A stretch of DNA of 64,000 bases, taken from positions 1,674,001 through 1,738,000 of the forward strand of contig NZ_CP016162.1 of NCBI RefSeq assembly GCF_001941865.1, in the 5' to 3' direction. Each line of letters opens with the position of its first letter. The first letter of the stretch is position 1. Under the pieces are notes generated by a model, which saw only the letters and a list, made by a program, of their open reading frames with translations, searched no databases and was not told the DNA's origin. This DNA comes from Pseudomonas alcaliphila JAB1 (GTDB lineage: Bacteria; Pseudomonadota; Gammaproteobacteria; Pseudomonadales; Pseudomonadaceae). Made by a program: the position numbers and the translations under genes. This document shows, one piece after another, positions 1 through 9,778 of this stretch.

Positions 1-1390
1 GCGCGCGCTGCAGGCGCTTGTTGGTGCGCACGATGCCGACGTAGTCCCACATGAACCGCCGCAGCTCATCCCAGTTGTGGGCGATGATCACGTCCTCGTC
101 GGAGTCGGTCACCTGGCTGGCGTCCCAGTCCGGGAGGTTGCTGGGCATGCCGATGCTGTCCAACTGCTCGACGATATCGGCGCAGGCTGAGCGCGCATAA
201 ACGAAGCATTCGAGCAGCGAATTGCTGGCCATGCGGTTGGCGCCATGCAGGCCGGTGAAGCTGGTTTCGCCAATGGCGTAGAGGCCGGGCACGTCGGTGC
301 GGCCATGCTGGTCGACCACCACGCCACCGCAGGTGTAATGCGCCGCCGGCACCACCGGGATGGGCTGCTTGGTGATGTCGATGCCAAAGCCCAGGCAGCG
401 TTCGTAGACGGTGGGGAAATGACTCTTGATGAATTCGGCCGGCTTGTGACTGATGTCCAGGTACACGCAGTCGACGCCCAGGCGCTTCATTTCATGGTCG
501 ATGGCGCGGGCAACGATATCGCGCGGTGCCAGTTCGGCGCGCTCATCGAAACGCTGCATGAAGCGTTCGCCATTGGGCAGCTTGAGCAGGCCGCCTTCGC
601 CACGCACGGCTTCGGTGATCAGGAAGCTCTTGGCCTGCGGGTGATACAGGCAGGTAGGGTGGAACTGGTTGAACTCCAGGTTGCCGACGCGACAGCCGGC
701 ACGCCAGGCCATGGCGATGCCGTCGCCACAGGCACCGTCGGGGTTGCTGGTATAGAGGTAGACCTTGGCCGCGCCGCCGGTGGCGAGAATTACGAAGCGC
801 GCGCTGAAGGTGTCCACTTCACCGCGGTCACGATCCAGTACATAAGCGCCCAGACAGCGCTCGCCATCCAGGCCGAGCTTGCGCTCGGTGATCAGGTCGA
901 CGGCGACGCGTTGCTCCAGCAGCTCGATGTTCGGGCGTTGTCGGGCCTGCTCCAGCAGGGTGTTGAAAATTGCCGCGCCAGTCGCGTCGGCGGCGTGGAT
1001 GATGCGCCGATGGCTGTGGCCGCCCTCGCGGGTCAGATGGAATTCGAAGCCGCCGTCCTCGCGCGCGGTTTCATCGTCTCGGGTGAAGGGGACGCCCTGA
1101 TCGATCAGCCACTGGATGGCCTCGCGGCTGTGTTCTACGGTGAAACGCACGGCGTCTTCGCTGCACAGACCGGCACCGGCGTTGAGGGTGTCGGCGACGT
1201 GTGATTCGACCGTGTCGGTATCGTCCAGAACGGCTGCCACGCCACCTTGCGCCCAGTAGGTCGAGCCATTGGCCAGCTTGCCTTTGCTCAATACCGCGAT
1301 GCGCAGATGGGAAGGTAGGGTGAGGGCGAGCGTCAGGCCTGCGGCGCCGCTGCCGATGACCAGAACATCATGCTGGAAGTGTTGGCTCAT
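1..1390 (-). CDS. nadB: L-aspartate oxidase NadB (C-terminus cut by window edge)
   Basis: Flavoenzyme that oxidises L-aspartate to iminoaspartate, the first step of de novo NAD synthesis, in the cytoplasm. The ATG at 1390 is followed by [19 protein letters not shown], whose GSGAAG is the FAD-binding dinucleotide loop. The frame stays open for about 463 codons to base 1; the family is about 530-540 residues, so the last 70 or so lie outside the window. The gene is divergent from algU, the usual Pseudomonas arrangement. Identification rests on the N-terminus, the length and this neighbour. Confidence 0.93.
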   Translation of the reverse strand, partial: MSQHFQHDVLVIGSGAAGLTLALTLPSHLRIAVLSKGKLANGSTYWAQGGVAAVLDDTDTVESHVADTLNAGAGLCSEDAVRFTVEHSREAIQWLIDQGVPFTRDDETAREDGGFEFHLTREGGHSHRRIIHAADATGAAIFNTLLEQARQRPNIELLEQRVAVDLITERKLGLDGERCLGAYVLDRDRGEVDTFSARFVILATGGAAKVYLYTSNPDGACGDGIAMAWRAGCRVGNLEFNQFHPTCLYHPQAKSFLITEAVRGEGGLLKLPNGERFMQRFDERAELAPRDIVARAIDHEMKRLGVDCVYLDISHKPAEFIKSHFPTVYERCLGFGIDITKQPIPVVPAAHYTCGGVVVDQHGRTDVPGLYAIGETSFTGLHGANRMASNSLLECFVYARSACADIVEQLDSIGMPSNLPDWDASQVTDSDEDVIIAHNWDELRRFMWDYVGIVRTNKRLQRA

Positions 1391-1476
1391 GTCCGAGTTC
1401 CGCGTGAAAGCGAGCCCTAGTATATAGAGAGGGGCAGCGGCACAATAGGTGGCTTATGACCGACCGCGGTGCTCGG

Positions 1477-1503
1477 GAACTTTCTTAGTCGTTAAGGTTC
1501 CAT
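1477..1503 (+). promoter_or_regulatory. Upstream AlgU (sigma-22/RpoE)-type promoter of algU
   Basis: GAACTT at 1477-1482, a 16-base spacer, then TCCAT at 1499-1503. This resembles the AlgU consensus GAACTT-N16/17-TCtgA. It lies about 255 bases before the algU start, in the nadB-algU divergent gap. Its -10 half is weaker than that of the proximal site. Inference from motif only. Confidence 0.5.
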
Positions 1504-1670
1504 AGAGGGTCGCCCATATAAGGGAGAGCGCTTGCGCGTGCCTGCATCTGAAGTCAGCGGAGGGTGTGGAAATGAGCGGCGATAAGATTATTTGCGCGAG
1601 CGGAAAGGTTCCGCTGGCGCCATTCCAGGCAGAGGGAAGAAAACTCTGCGGGAAGCTTGCTTGGAGGGGA

Positions 1671-1697
1671 GAACTTTTGCTTAAGACCCGAGTCTAT
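1671..1697 (+). promoter_or_regulatory. Proximal AlgU-dependent promoter of algU
   Basis: GAACTT at 1671-1676, exactly 16 bases, then TCTAT at 1693-1697, about 60 bases before the algU ATG. AlgU operons in Pseudomonas are autoregulated from promoters of this form. The downstream leader (CTTGGCAAG and following) also resembles the P. aeruginosa algU leader as I remember it. The rest of the 366-base nadB-algU gap shows no convincing gene. Confidence 0.75.
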
Positions 1698-1756
1698 CTT
1701 GGCAAGCTGATTCGCTTACGGGTGCAGACCTCCTCCGAGCGTTATGAGGAGAGTGC

Positions 1757-2338
1757 ATGCTAATCCAGGAAGATGATCAGCAGCTGGTCGAGCGAGTGCA
1801 GCGTGGTGACAAGCGTGCCTTCGATCTGTTGGTGCTGAAGTATCAGCACAAGATCCTCGGTTTGATCGTGCGATTCGTGCACGACACCCACGAGGCTCAG
1901 GACGTCGCTCAGGAGGCTTTCGTAAAAGCCTACCGAGCGCTTGGAAACTTTCGCGGTGACAGTGCGTTCTACACATGGCTGTACCGCATCGCCATCAACA
2001 CGGCGAAGAATTATCTGGTGTCACGCGGTCGGCGGCCGCCAGATAGTGATGTCAGTAGCGACGACGCGGAGTTCTATGACGGCGACCACGGCCTCAAGGA
2101 CATCGAGTCACCGGAGCGGGCATTGCTGCGCGACGAGATCGAAGCCACCGTGCATCGAACCATCGCCCAGTTGCCGGATGATTTGCGCACGGCCCTGACC
2201 CTGCGTGAGTTCGAAGGCTTGAGTTACGAGGACATTGCCGGCGTCATGCAGTGTCCGGTAGGTACGGTGCGTTCGCGGATCTTCCGGGCGCGTGAGGCAA
2301 TTGATAAGTCCCTGCAGCCCCTGTTGCAGGAAACCTAA
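1757..2338 (+). CDS. algU: ECF sigma factor AlgU (RpoE/AlgT)
   Basis: Extracytoplasmic-function sigma factor of 193 residues for envelope stress and alginate genes; it binds core RNA polymerase and is held at the inner membrane by MucA. Region 2 is visible around FRGDSAFYTWLYRIAINTAK (about residues 65-84) and region 4 around LREFEGLSYEDIAGVMQCPV, followed by GTVRSRIFRAREAI. The length equals the P. aeruginosa protein and the sequence is nearly the same as remembered. AGGAG lies just before the ATG. First gene of the algU-mucABCD operon, preceded by two AlgU-type promoters, so autoregulation is expected. Confidence 0.97.
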   Translation: MLIQEDDQQLVERVQRGDKRAFDLLVLKYQHKILGLIVRFVHDTHEAQDVAQEAFVKAYRALGNFRGDSAFYTWLYRIAINTAKNYLVSRGRRPPDSDVSSDDAEFYDGDHGLKDIESPERALLRDEIEATVHRTIAQLPDDLRTALTLREFEGLSYEDIAGVMQCPVGTVRSRIFRAREAIDKSLQPLLQET

Positions 2339-2368
2339 GGCAGCGGCGACAGCCAAGAGAGGAACACC

Positions 2369-2941
2369 ATGAGTCGTGAAACCCTGCAGGAATCGCTGTC
2401 CGCGGTGATGGATAACGAAGCGGACGAACTGGAACTGCAGCGTGTGCTAACAGCCAGCGATGATGGCGAGCTGCGTGGCACCTGGTCGCGTTACCAGCTC
2501 GCCCGTGCAGCCATGCATCGTGAGCTGGTGGTGCCGCATCTGGACATCGCATCTGCGGTTTCCGCGGCGCTGGCCGACGAAGCCGTCCCGGCACGCAAGA
2601 CGCCGATCTGGCGTAGTGTCGGGCGCGTAGCCGTCGCAGCATCGGTAACCGTTGCAGTGCTGGCGGGTGTGCGCTTCTACAACCAGGATGACCTGAGCGG
2701 CGCCCAATTGGCCCAGCAGGAGGCTTCTCCGGTACTCTCGGTACCGCAGGTGCAAGGTCCTGCGCTGCTCGCTGGTTACAACAGCAGCGAGGAAGCCGGC
2801 GAAGCCGCCGAAGCTGGCACTGCCAGCTGGCATGAGCAGCGCTTGCCGAACTACCTGCGTCAACATGCGCAGGAAGCCGTGATGGGTACCGGTGAAACCG
2901 CTCTGCCTTATGCTCGGGCTGCAAGTCTGGAAAACCGCTAA
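2369..2941 (+). CDS. mucA: Anti-sigma factor MucA
   Basis: Single-pass inner-membrane anti-sigma factor of 190 residues that sequesters AlgU through its cytoplasmic N-terminus and is cleaved by AlgW and MucP during envelope stress. The N-terminus MSRETLQESLSAVMDNEADE is the RseA/MucA sigma-binding start; a hydrophobic stretch near residues 88-106 (VAVAASVTVAVLAGV) is the membrane segment; the protein ends ARAASLENR, as in intact MucA. No frameshift is seen, so this copy looks wild type rather than a mucoid mucA allele. AGAGGAA precedes the ATG. Follows algU by 30 bases. Confidence 0.96.
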   Translation: MSRETLQESLSAVMDNEADELELQRVLTASDDGELRGTWSRYQLARAAMHRELVVPHLDIASAVSAALADEAVPARKTPIWRSVGRVAVAASVTVAVLAGVRFYNQDDLSGAQLAQQEASPVLSVPQVQGPALLAGYNSSEEAGEAAEAGTASWHEQRLPNYLRQHAQEAVMGTGETALPYARAASLENR

Positions 2942-2956
2942 GCGCTAAGGAGTCAC

Positions 2957-3904
2957 ATGCGCGCGATTCCCCTCTACCTTCTCGGTGGTCTGCTGGCGTT
3001 GCCGGTTCAGGCCTCCGAGGTGCAAGACTTGCTCGGGCGCCTCGCTGCGGCAGAGCGCCAGCAAAGCTTCCAGGGCACGTTCATCTATGAGCGCAATGGA
3101 AGTTTCTCCACCCATGCCGTGTGGCATCGGGTAGAGGAGGGGGGCGAAGTTCGCGAGCGCCTTCTGCAGCTCGATGGGCCTGCCCAGGAGGTGCTGAAAG
3201 TCGATGGCCAGACTCAGTGCGTCACTGGCGCCTTGGCTGACCAGGTCAGTGAAGGGCAGGCTTGGCCTGCTCGCCAGTTGGCTGTCGAGCAGTTGAGCAA
3301 CTGGTATGACATTCGTGTCGTGGGTCAGTCGCGCATCGCCAATCGTCCGGCAGTCGTTCTGGTGCTGGCGCCCAAGGACCAGCATCGCTACGGCTTCGAA
3401 TTGCACCTGGATCGGGAGACCGGTCTGCCGTTGAAATCCCTCCTGTTGAACGAGCGTGGCCAGCTTCTGGAACGCTTCCAGTTCGCTCAGCTGGATACCT
3501 CTGTACCCGCTGAAAATGCCATGCAGCCGAGTTCGAGCTGCAGGCCGGTGCGTTTTCGTGCTGCCGACAGCATGGCTGAAGGTACCTGGCGATCCGACTG
3601 GCTGCCGCCGGGCTTTACTCTGACTACTGCGCAGGTGCGCCGCGCGCCTTCCGCTGATGATCCCGTCACCTACCTGATGTACGGCGATGGACTGGCGCGA
3701 TTCTCGGTTTTTCTCGAACCCCTGAAAGGTCGCGTCGTCGAGGATGCGCGCAGTCAGCTGGGCCCAACCGTCGCGGTTTCGCGGCGGATGAGTACCGACT
3801 CTGGTGACGTCATGGTGACCGTGGTAGGTGAGATTCCCTTGGGGACCGCCGAGCGCATCGCCCTTTCAATGCGCGCCGGAGTGCCCGAACAGGCTAGCCC
3901 ATGA
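2957..3904 (+). CDS. mucB: Periplasmic sigma-regulatory protein MucB (RseB)
   Basis: Periplasmic protein of 315 residues that binds the MucA periplasmic domain and shields it from AlgW; lipids or lipopolysaccharide release it. A signal peptide, roughly MRAIPLYLLGGLLALPVQA, precedes SEVQDLLGRL. The two-domain RseB fold (lipoprotein-like N-domain, small C-domain) fits the length and motifs such as FQGTFIYERNGSFSTHAVWH. AAGGAG precedes the ATG. The stop overlaps the mucC start (ATGA at 3901-3904), so translational coupling is likely. Confidence 0.95.
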   Translation: MRAIPLYLLGGLLALPVQASEVQDLLGRLAAAERQQSFQGTFIYERNGSFSTHAVWHRVEEGGEVRERLLQLDGPAQEVLKVDGQTQCVTGALADQVSEGQAWPARQLAVEQLSNWYDIRVVGQSRIANRPAVVLVLAPKDQHRYGFELHLDRETGLPLKSLLLNERGQLLERFQFAQLDTSVPAENAMQPSSSCRPVRFRAADSMAEGTWRSDWLPPGFTLTTAQVRRAPSADDPVTYLMYGDGLARFSVFLEPLKGRVVEDARSQLGPTVAVSRRMSTDSGDVMVTVVGEIPLGTAERIALSMRAGVPEQASP

Positions 3905-4356
3905 TCGAGGAGCGGGGGCGTGTAGTGGCGCTCGAGCCCGGCGCTGTCTGGGTCGAGACGCTGCGCAAGAGCACCTGCTCCAGTTGTTCGGCCAATGCCG
4001 CCTGTGGTCAGGGCCTGATGGATCGTCTTGGTGTAGGGCGGCAGCGCGGTTATGTGCGCGCGCTCAGTCAAATGCAGCTGGCGGTTGGCGATAGCGTGAT
4101 CATCGGTGTGCGCGAAGATTTGCTGGTGCGTAGTTCTCTGCTGGTTTATCTGCTTCCGCTTCTGGGTCTGTTTGCCGCTGCGCTGCTGGCGGACGGTCTA
4201 GGTCTGTCCGAGCCTCTGGTGATCTTCGCCGGCCTGAGTGGTCTGCTTGCCAGTTGGCTATTGGTTCGCTGGCGCGCTGCTCGCGTTGCCGAGAACCCCT
4301 TATTGCAGCCCGTTGTCCTACGTACGCTGCTGGCTACTGCGCCAGCGGCCGGTTGA
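3901..4356 (+). CDS. mucC: RseC/MucC-family membrane protein
   Basis: Inner-membrane protein of 151 residues of the SoxR-reducing/RseC family. A Cys cluster of pattern C-x2-C-x5-C (CSSCSANAACGQG, residues 26-38) is followed by two membrane segments around residues 80-97 and 103-121. RseC-family proteins are linked to RsxABCDGE electron transfer and have a minor modulating role on the sigma factor; the exact job of MucC is unsettled. It overlaps mucB by four bases and precedes mucD. Confidence 0.92.
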   Translation: MIEERGRVVALEPGAVWVETLRKSTCSSCSANAACGQGLMDRLGVGRQRGYVRALSQMQLAVGDSVIIGVREDLLVRSSLLVYLLPLLGLFAAALLADGLGLSEPLVIFAGLSGLLASWLLVRWRAARVAENPLLQPVVLRTLLATAPAAG

Positions 4357-4391
4357 GAGTGTCCGAGTTTTACATGGGGAGTGGTAGTTCG

Positions 4392-5816
4392 ATGAGAAAA
4401 CTCAAGTCCATTGCGCCGTTGTTGGCGGTTGCCTTGCTCTGGGGGCAAAGTCTGCTGGCTCAGGCCAGCCTGCCTGATTTCACCGATCTGGTAGAAGAGG
4501 CCTCGCCTGCGGTGGTCAATATCAGTACCCGCCAGAAGATGCCCGAGCGCGCCGTTGCCGGGCAGCCGGGCTTGCCTGATCTGGAAGGGCTGCCGCCGAT
4601 GTTCCGCGAGTTCTTCGAGCGCAGCATCCCACAGATTCCGCGTAATCCGGGTGGTCGCCAGCGCGAAGCGCAGTCGCTGGGTTCCGGTTTCATCATCTCG
4701 CCGGACGGCTACATCATGACCAACAATCATGTGGTCGCCGATGCCGATGAAATCATCGTGCGTCTGTCCGATCGCAGCGAGCTGGAAGCCAAATTGATTG
4801 GTGCCGATCCGCGTAGCGACGTCGCGTTGCTCAAGGTCGAGGGCAAGGACCTGCCTGTGGTGCGTCTGGGTAAGGCAGATGACCTGAAGGTCGGCGAGTG
4901 GGTGCTGGCCATTGGTTCACCCTTCGGCTTCGATCACTCGGTGACGGCAGGGATCGTCAGCGCCAAGGGGCGTAACCTGCCGAGCGACAGCTACGTACCG
5001 TTCATCCAGACCGATGTGGCTATCAACCCGGGCAACTCTGGCGGCCCACTGTTCAACCTGCAAGGTGAGGTGGTGGGCATCAATTCGCAGATCTTCACCC
5101 GTTCCGGCGGTTTCATGGGGCTGTCCTTTGCCATCCCGATGGAAGTGGCCATGCAGGTGGCCGACCAGCTCAAGGCTGATGGCAAGGTGACCCGCGGCTG
5201 GCTCGGCGTGGTGATTCAGGAAGTGAACAAGGATCTGGCCGAGTCTTTCGGTCTGGACAAGCCGGCTGGCGCGCTGGTCGCGCAAGTGCTTGAAGATGGT
5301 CCGGCGGACAAGGGCGGTCTGCAGGTAGGTGATGTGATTCTCAGCCTCGATGGCAAGCCGATCGTCATGTCGGCTGACCTGCCGCACCTCGTGGGGGGGC
5401 TGAAGCCGGGTGAGAAAGCCGAGCTGGATGTCGTGCGTGATGGCTCGCGCAAGAAACTTAACGTCACCGTCGGTACGTTGCCGGAGGAAGGCCAGGAACT
5501 GGCGTCGTCCGGTTCGGCGCAGGGTGGCGAGCGCAGCAACAACCGCCTGGGTGTCACGGTGGTGGAGCTGACTGCCGAGCAGAAGAAAGGCCTCGACCTC
5601 AAGGGCGGGGTTGTAGTCAAGGAAGTGCTCAATGGTCCTGCGGCCATGATCGGCCTGCGTCCTGGTGACGTGATCACGCACCTGAACAATCAGGCCATTG
5701 ACTCCATCAGCGCCTTCACTCAGGTGGCGCAGGATCTGCCGAAGAATCGTTCGGTGTCCATGCGGGTGCTACGTCAGGGGCGTGCCAGCTTCATCACCTT
5801 CAAGCTGGCTGAGTAA
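4392..5816 (+). CDS. mucD: Periplasmic serine protease/chaperone MucD (HtrA/DegP family)
   Basis: HtrA-type protease that degrades misfolded envelope proteins and damps AlgU activation. I chose the ATG at 4392 because GGGGAG at 4376-4381 is well placed and the protein is then 474 residues, the P. aeruginosa length; an open frame continues upstream into mucC but has no support. A signal peptide (MRKLKSIAPLLAVALLWGQ) ends near ALA/QA-SLPDF. The triad is His113 (TNNHVV), Asp143 (DPRSDVA) and Ser216 (NPGNSGGP). Two PDZ domains follow, around residues 260-350 and 370-465. Last gene of the operon, with a terminator after it. Confidence 0.95.
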   Translation: MRKLKSIAPLLAVALLWGQSLLAQASLPDFTDLVEEASPAVVNISTRQKMPERAVAGQPGLPDLEGLPPMFREFFERSIPQIPRNPGGRQREAQSLGSGFIISPDGYIMTNNHVVADADEIIVRLSDRSELEAKLIGADPRSDVALLKVEGKDLPVVRLGKADDLKVGEWVLAIGSPFGFDHSVTAGIVSAKGRNLPSDSYVPFIQTDVAINPGNSGGPLFNLQGEVVGINSQIFTRSGGFMGLSFAIPMEVAMQVADQLKADGKVTRGWLGVVIQEVNKDLAESFGLDKPAGALVAQVLEDGPADKGGLQVGDVILSLDGKPIVMSADLPHLVGGLKPGEKAELDVVRDGSRKKLNVTVGTLPEEGQELASSGSAQGGERSNNRLGVTVVELTAEQKKGLDLKGGVVVKEVLNGPAAMIGLRPGDVITHLNNQAIDSISAFTQVAQDLPKNRSVSMRVLRQGRASFITFKLAE

Positions 5817-5828
5817 CCCAGGTACGTT

Positions 5829-5855
5829 GAAGGGGGCGCTTTCGGGCGCCCTTCT
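5829..5855 (+). terminator. Terminator after mucD
   Basis: GGGCGC at 5834-5839 pairs with GCGCCC at 5846-5851 across a six-base loop, extended by G-U pairs and followed by TTCTT. It sits 12 bases after the mucD stop and before the lepA promoter region. Confidence 0.75.
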
Positions 5856-5965
5856 TCGTATCTGCACCAGCGCTGTGCAGACGTGACGCCGTCGCGAGGG
5901 ATCGGGTACAATCCGCGGCTATTTTCGGCAAGCGTCTTGCCCGTGCCTTCTTTGAGTGTTGATCT

Positions 5966-7765
5966 GTGAGTGACCTGAGTCATATCCGCAATTTTTCCAT
6001 CATTGCCCACATTGACCACGGCAAGTCCACCTTGGCTGACCGTTTCATCCAGATGTGCGGCGGTCTCACCGCGCGTGAAATGGAGGCTCAGGTCCTGGAC
6101 TCCATGGATCTGGAGCGTGAGCGCGGCATCACCATCAAGGCCCACAGCGTCACCCTTCACTACAAGGCGCAGGACGGCAAAACCTATCAGCTGAACTTCA
6201 TCGATACCCCCGGTCACGTCGACTTCACCTACGAAGTCTCGCGTTCGCTGGCGGCGTGCGAAGGTGCGCTGCTGGTGGTCGATGCCGGTCAGGGCGTCGA
6301 GGCGCAATCGGTTGCCAACTGCTACACCGCCATCGAGCAGGGCCTTGAGGTCATGCCGGTGCTGAACAAGATGGACCTGCCGCAGGCCGATCCGGACCGC
6401 GTCAAGGACGAGATCGAGAAGATCATCGGCATCGACGCCACCGACGCCGTGGCCTGCAGCGCCAAGAGCGGCATGGGCGTGGACGAGGTGCTCGAGCGCC
6501 TGGTGCACACGATTCCTGCCCCGACTGGCGATATCGAAGCACCGCTACAGGCGCTGATCATCGACTCCTGGTTCGACAACTACCTGGGCGTGGTCTCGCT
6601 GGTGCGTGTGCGTCATGGCCGAGTGAAGAAGGGCGACAAGATCCTGGTCAAGTCCACCGGCAAGGTGCACCTGGTCGACAGCGTTGGTGTCTTCACGCCG
6701 AAACACACCGCTACTGCTGATCTGAAAGCCGGTGAAGTAGGCTTCATCATCGCCAGCATCAAGGACATTCATGGTGCGCCGGTGGGTGACACCCTGACCC
6801 TGTCCACGACCCCCGAGGTCGAGGTGCTGCCAGGCTTCAAGAGAATCCAGCCGCAGGTCTACGCCGGCCTGTTCCCGGTCAGCTCCGACGACTTCGAGGA
6901 CTTCCGCGACGCCCTGCAGAAGCTGACCCTCAACGACTCGTCGTTGCAGTACGCGCCGGAAAGCTCCGATGCCCTGGGTTTCGGCTTCCGTTGCGGCTTC
7001 CTCGGCATGCTGCACATGGAAATCATCCAGGAACGTCTGGAGCGCGAGTACGACCTCGACCTGATCACCACCGCGCCGAGCGTGATCTACGAACTGGAAC
7101 TCAAGACCGGCGAAACCATCGTCGTCGACAACCCCTCCAAGCTACCGGACGCTTCGTCCGTCGCCGATTTTCGCGAGCCGATCGTCAACGCGACCATCCT
7201 GGTACCGCAGGAACATCTGGGTAACGTCATCACCCTGTGCATCGAGAAGCGCGGCGTGCAACGCGACATGCAGTTCCTCGGCAGCCAGGTACAAGTGCGC
7301 TACGACATGCCGATGAACGAAGTGGTGCTGGACTTCTTCGACAAGCTCAAGTCCACCAGCCGCGGCTATGCGTCGCTGGACTATCATTTCGATCGCTACC
7401 AGTCCGCCAACCTGGTCAAGCTGGATGTACTGATCAACGGCGACAAGGTCGATGCCCTGGCATTGATCGTGCACCGCGATAACGCCGCCTACAAAGGCCG
7501 TGCGTTGACCGAGAAGATGAAGGAACTGATTCCTCGGCAGATGTTCGACGTGGCGATCCAGGCAGCCATTGGCGGCCAGATCATCGCGCGGACCACTGTC
7601 AAGGCGCTCAGAAAGAACGTACTGGCCAAGTGTTACGGTGGCGACGTGAGCCGTAAGAAGAAGCTGCTGGAGAAGCAGAAGGCCGGTAAGAAACGCATGA
7701 AGCAGGTCGGCAACGTGGAAATTCCACAAGAAGCCTTCCTTGCCGTGCTCAGGTTGGATAGCTAA
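5966..7765 (+). CDS. lepA: Elongation factor 4 (LepA), ribosome-bound GTPase
   Basis: Translational GTPase of 599 residues that acts on stalled or assembling 30S/70S ribosomes. G1 is AHIDHGKST (residues 14-22), G3 DTPGH and G4 NKMD; the C-terminus carries the LepA-specific domain ([19 protein letters not shown]). A GTG start at 5966 gives the usual length of about 599; the upstream sequence lacks a strong Shine-Dalgarno motif. lepA-lepB is a conserved operon, with lepB starting six bases after the lepA stop. Confidence 0.97.
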   Translation: MSDLSHIRNFSIIAHIDHGKSTLADRFIQMCGGLTAREMEAQVLDSMDLERERGITIKAHSVTLHYKAQDGKTYQLNFIDTPGHVDFTYEVSRSLAACEGALLVVDAGQGVEAQSVANCYTAIEQGLEVMPVLNKMDLPQADPDRVKDEIEKIIGIDATDAVACSAKSGMGVDEVLERLVHTIPAPTGDIEAPLQALIIDSWFDNYLGVVSLVRVRHGRVKKGDKILVKSTGKVHLVDSVGVFTPKHTATADLKAGEVGFIIASIKDIHGAPVGDTLTLSTTPEVEVLPGFKRIQPQVYAGLFPVSSDDFEDFRDALQKLTLNDSSLQYAPESSDALGFGFRCGFLGMLHMEIIQERLEREYDLDLITTAPSVIYELELKTGETIVVDNPSKLPDASSVADFREPIVNATILVPQEHLGNVITLCIEKRGVQRDMQFLGSQVQVRYDMPMNEVVLDFFDKLKSTSRGYASLDYHFDRYQSANLVKLDVLINGDKVDALALIVHRDNAAYKGRALTEKMKELIPRQMFDVAIQAAIGGQIIARTTVKALRKNVLAKCYGGDVSRKKKLLEKQKAGKKRMKQVGNVEIPQEAFLAVLRLDS

Positions 7766-7771
7766 GGCTCT

Positions 7772-8626
7772 ATGTCGATCAATTTCCCGCTCCTGTTGGT
7801 TATCGCGGTTGCCGTTTGCGGCTTCCTGGCCCTGGTCGATCTGATCCTGCTGGCTCCGCGCCGCCGTGCGGCGATTGCGGCGTACCAGGGGCGGGTCGAC
7901 GATCCCGACGACAGGGTGCTGGAGCGCCTGAACAAGGAGCCGTTGCTCGTCGAGTACGGCAAATCCTTCTTCCCGGTACTGGCTATCGTGCTGGTGCTGC
8001 GCTCGTTTCTGGTCGAACCGTTCCAGATTCCTTCCGGGTCGATGAAGCCGACCCTGGAAGTAGGTGATTTCATCCTGGTCAACAAGTTCGCTTACGGCAT
8101 TCGTCTGCCGGTGATCGACGAGAAGATCATCGAGGTGGACAACCCGCAGCGCGGCGATGTGATGGTGTTTCGCTACCCCAGCGATCCACGCATCAACTAC
8201 ATCAAGCGCGTGGTCGGTCTGCCGGGCGATCGTATCGAATACACCCAGGGCAAGCGTCTGCTGATCAATGGTGAGCCGGTGGCCGAGAAGCTGATCGGCG
8301 AAGAAGCTGGCAGCCTGGGCAGTGCGATGCTCTACCAGGAGCGCCTCGGTCAGGTCGAACACACCATTCGCAAGGAAATGACCCGCATGCGCCGCGAGCC
8401 TGGCGGCCAATGGGTGGTGCCGGAAGGGCACTACTTCATGATGGGCGACAACCGTGACAACTCCAACGACAGCCGTTACTGGCGTGATCGTCATATCCCT
8501 CAGGAGCTGTGGGGCATGGTCCCGGACGATCATATCGTCGGCAAGGCCTTCGCCATCTGGATGAGCTGGCCGGAGCCCAAGACCAGCAATCTGCCCAATT
8601 TCTCTCGGGTCGGCCTGATTCATTGA
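7772..8626 (+). CDS. lepB: Signal peptidase I (LepB)
   Basis: Inner-membrane Ser/Lys protease of 284 residues that cleaves signal peptides of exported proteins. Two membrane segments (about residues 2-25 and 62-80) flank a short cytoplasmic loop; catalytic Ser90 is in IPSGSMKPTL and the general-base Lys145 in YIKRVVGLPGD, the same positions as in E. coli. Box E is visible as MMGDNRDNSNDSR. It sits directly behind lepA. Confidence 0.97.
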   Translation: MSINFPLLLVIAVAVCGFLALVDLILLAPRRRAAIAAYQGRVDDPDDRVLERLNKEPLLVEYGKSFFPVLAIVLVLRSFLVEPFQIPSGSMKPTLEVGDFILVNKFAYGIRLPVIDEKIIEVDNPQRGDVMVFRYPSDPRINYIKRVVGLPGDRIEYTQGKRLLINGEPVAEKLIGEEAGSLGSAMLYQERLGQVEHTIRKEMTRMRREPGGQWVVPEGHYFMMGDNRDNSNDSRYWRDRHIPQELWGMVPDDHIVGKAFAIWMSWPEPKTSNLPNFSRVGLIH

Positions 8627-8637
8627 GCACTGGCGCG

Positions 8638-8666
8638 CTGTTCAATACAGCGCCGCAGGCTATAAA
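8638..8666 (+). promoter_or_regulatory. Possible promoter before DUF4845-rnc-era-recO-pdxJ
   Basis: TATAAA at 8661-8666 with a weak CTGTTC at 8638-8643, spacer 17 bases, about 50 bases before the DUF4845 gene. The -10 is good and the -35 poor, so this is only a plausible sigma-70 promoter for the downstream operon. Confidence 0.35.
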
Positions 8667-8714
8667 TAGTCTAGCCGTCAGGCTTTCCAACAAGACCGTT
8701 CATTGGGGATACAC

Positions 8715-9092
8715 ATGACTTTCGCGCGCTCGCAGCAGGGGCTTTCGATTCTGGGTTGGCTGATGGTTCTGGCCGTGGTGGCATTCTTCGCCAGCACTGC
8801 ATTCAAGGTGATGCCACACTATCTCGACTATATGTCGCTGGAGAAGATCATCACTTCGGTGGAAACCGACAAGGCGTCGGATGTGCGCACCGTCGGTGAG
8901 TTTTACAACCATGTGAGCAAGGGCATGCAGGTCAACAACATTCGCGACCTGAACATGCGCGACGCCCTGCAGGTGAAGGTGGAGAACAACGAGTTTCTGG
9001 TCCACCTCAAATATGAAAAACGCGAGCCGCTGATCGAGAACCTCGATCTGGTGGTGAATTTCGACAAAGAATTTCGTGTACGGATGCCGTGA
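8715..9092 (+). CDS. DUF4845 small membrane protein
   Basis: Protein of 125 residues with one N-terminal hydrophobic segment ([21 protein letters not shown], about residues 12-32) and a soluble tail. This domain family is regularly found between lepB and rnc in pseudomonads; its function is unknown. ATG at 8715 was chosen because GGGG lies at 8705-8708; an in-frame start 12 bases upstream is possible. The stop overlaps the rnc GTG (GTGA at 9089-9092). Confidence 0.85.
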   Translation: MTFARSQQGLSILGWLMVLAVVAFFASTAFKVMPHYLDYMSLEKIITSVETDKASDVRTVGEFYNHVSKGMQVNNIRDLNMRDALQVKVENNEFLVHLKYEKREPLIENLDLVVNFDKEFRVRMP

Positions 9093-9778
9093 GTCCCAAC
9101 CTTTCCCGCCTCGAGCGCAAGCTCGGCTATAGCTTCAAGGATCAGGACCTGATGGTCCTGGCCCTGACCCATCGCAGTTTCGCCGGCCGCAATAATGAGC
9201 GGCTGGAATTTCTCGGTGATGCCATCCTCAATTTCGTAGCCGGTGAGGCGCTGTTCGAGCGCTTCCCGCAGGCCCGCGAAGGCCAGCTATCGCGCCTGCG
9301 CGCACGCCTGGTCAAAGGCGAGACGCTGGCCGTGCTGGCCCGCGGTTTCGAGCTGGGCGAATACCTGCTCCTGGGCTCCGGTGAGCTGAAAAGCGGCGGG
9401 TTCCGTCGCGAGTCGATTCTGGCCGATGCCCTGGAGGCGCTGATTGGCGCCATCTATCTGGACGCCGGTATGGATGCAGCCCGCGAGCGCGTGCTGGACT
9501 GGCTGACCGGCGAGCTGGACGGCCTGACCTTGGTCGACACCAACAAGGATCCGAAAACGCGACTGCAGGAATTCCTGCAATCGCGTGCCTGTGAGCTGCC
9601 TCGTTACGAGGTGGTGGACGTACAGGGTGAGCCGCACTGCCGTACCTTCATGGTCGAGTGCCAGGTATCCCTGCTCAATGAAACGACCCTGGGCCAGGGC
9701 GGCAGCCGGCGTATCGCCGAGCAGGTCGCTGCGGCTGCGGCGCTGATCGCCCTCGGGGTGGAGAATGGCAATGACTGA
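9089..9778 (+). CDS. rnc: Ribonuclease III
   Basis: Endonuclease of 229 residues that cuts double-stranded RNA during rRNA processing and mRNA control. The signature ERLEFLGDA lies at residues 37-45 and the second catalytic acidic region at [15 protein letters not shown]; the double-stranded-RNA-binding domain is the last 70 or so residues ([13 protein letters not shown]...). The GTG start overlaps the stop of the DUF4845 gene and the end overlaps era, typical of the rnc-era operon. The length equals that in P. aeruginosa. Confidence 0.96.
   Translation: MSPNLSRLERKLGYSFKDQDLMVLALTHRSFAGRNNERLEFLGDAILNFVAGEALFERFPQAREGQLSRLRARLVKGETLAVLARGFELGEYLLLGSGELKSGGFRRESILADALEALIGAIYLDAGMDAARERVLDWLTGELDGLTLVDTNKDPKTRLQEFLQSRACELPRYEVVDVQGEPHCRTFMVECQVSLLNETTLGQGGSRRIAEQVAAAAALIALGVENGND

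Noticed and set aside
245..1204. Long plus-strand frame opposite nadB
   Set aside because: Antisense shadow of nadB, a usual effect of high GC; product has no family features.
1566..1763. 65-codon frame across the algU leader, overlapping the algU start
   Set aside because: It runs through the AlgU promoter and has no ribosome-binding support or recognisable sequence; it is leader DNA.
2369..2941. mucA22-like frameshift
   Set aside because: The frame is intact through ARAASLENR, so this is a wild-type-length MucA.
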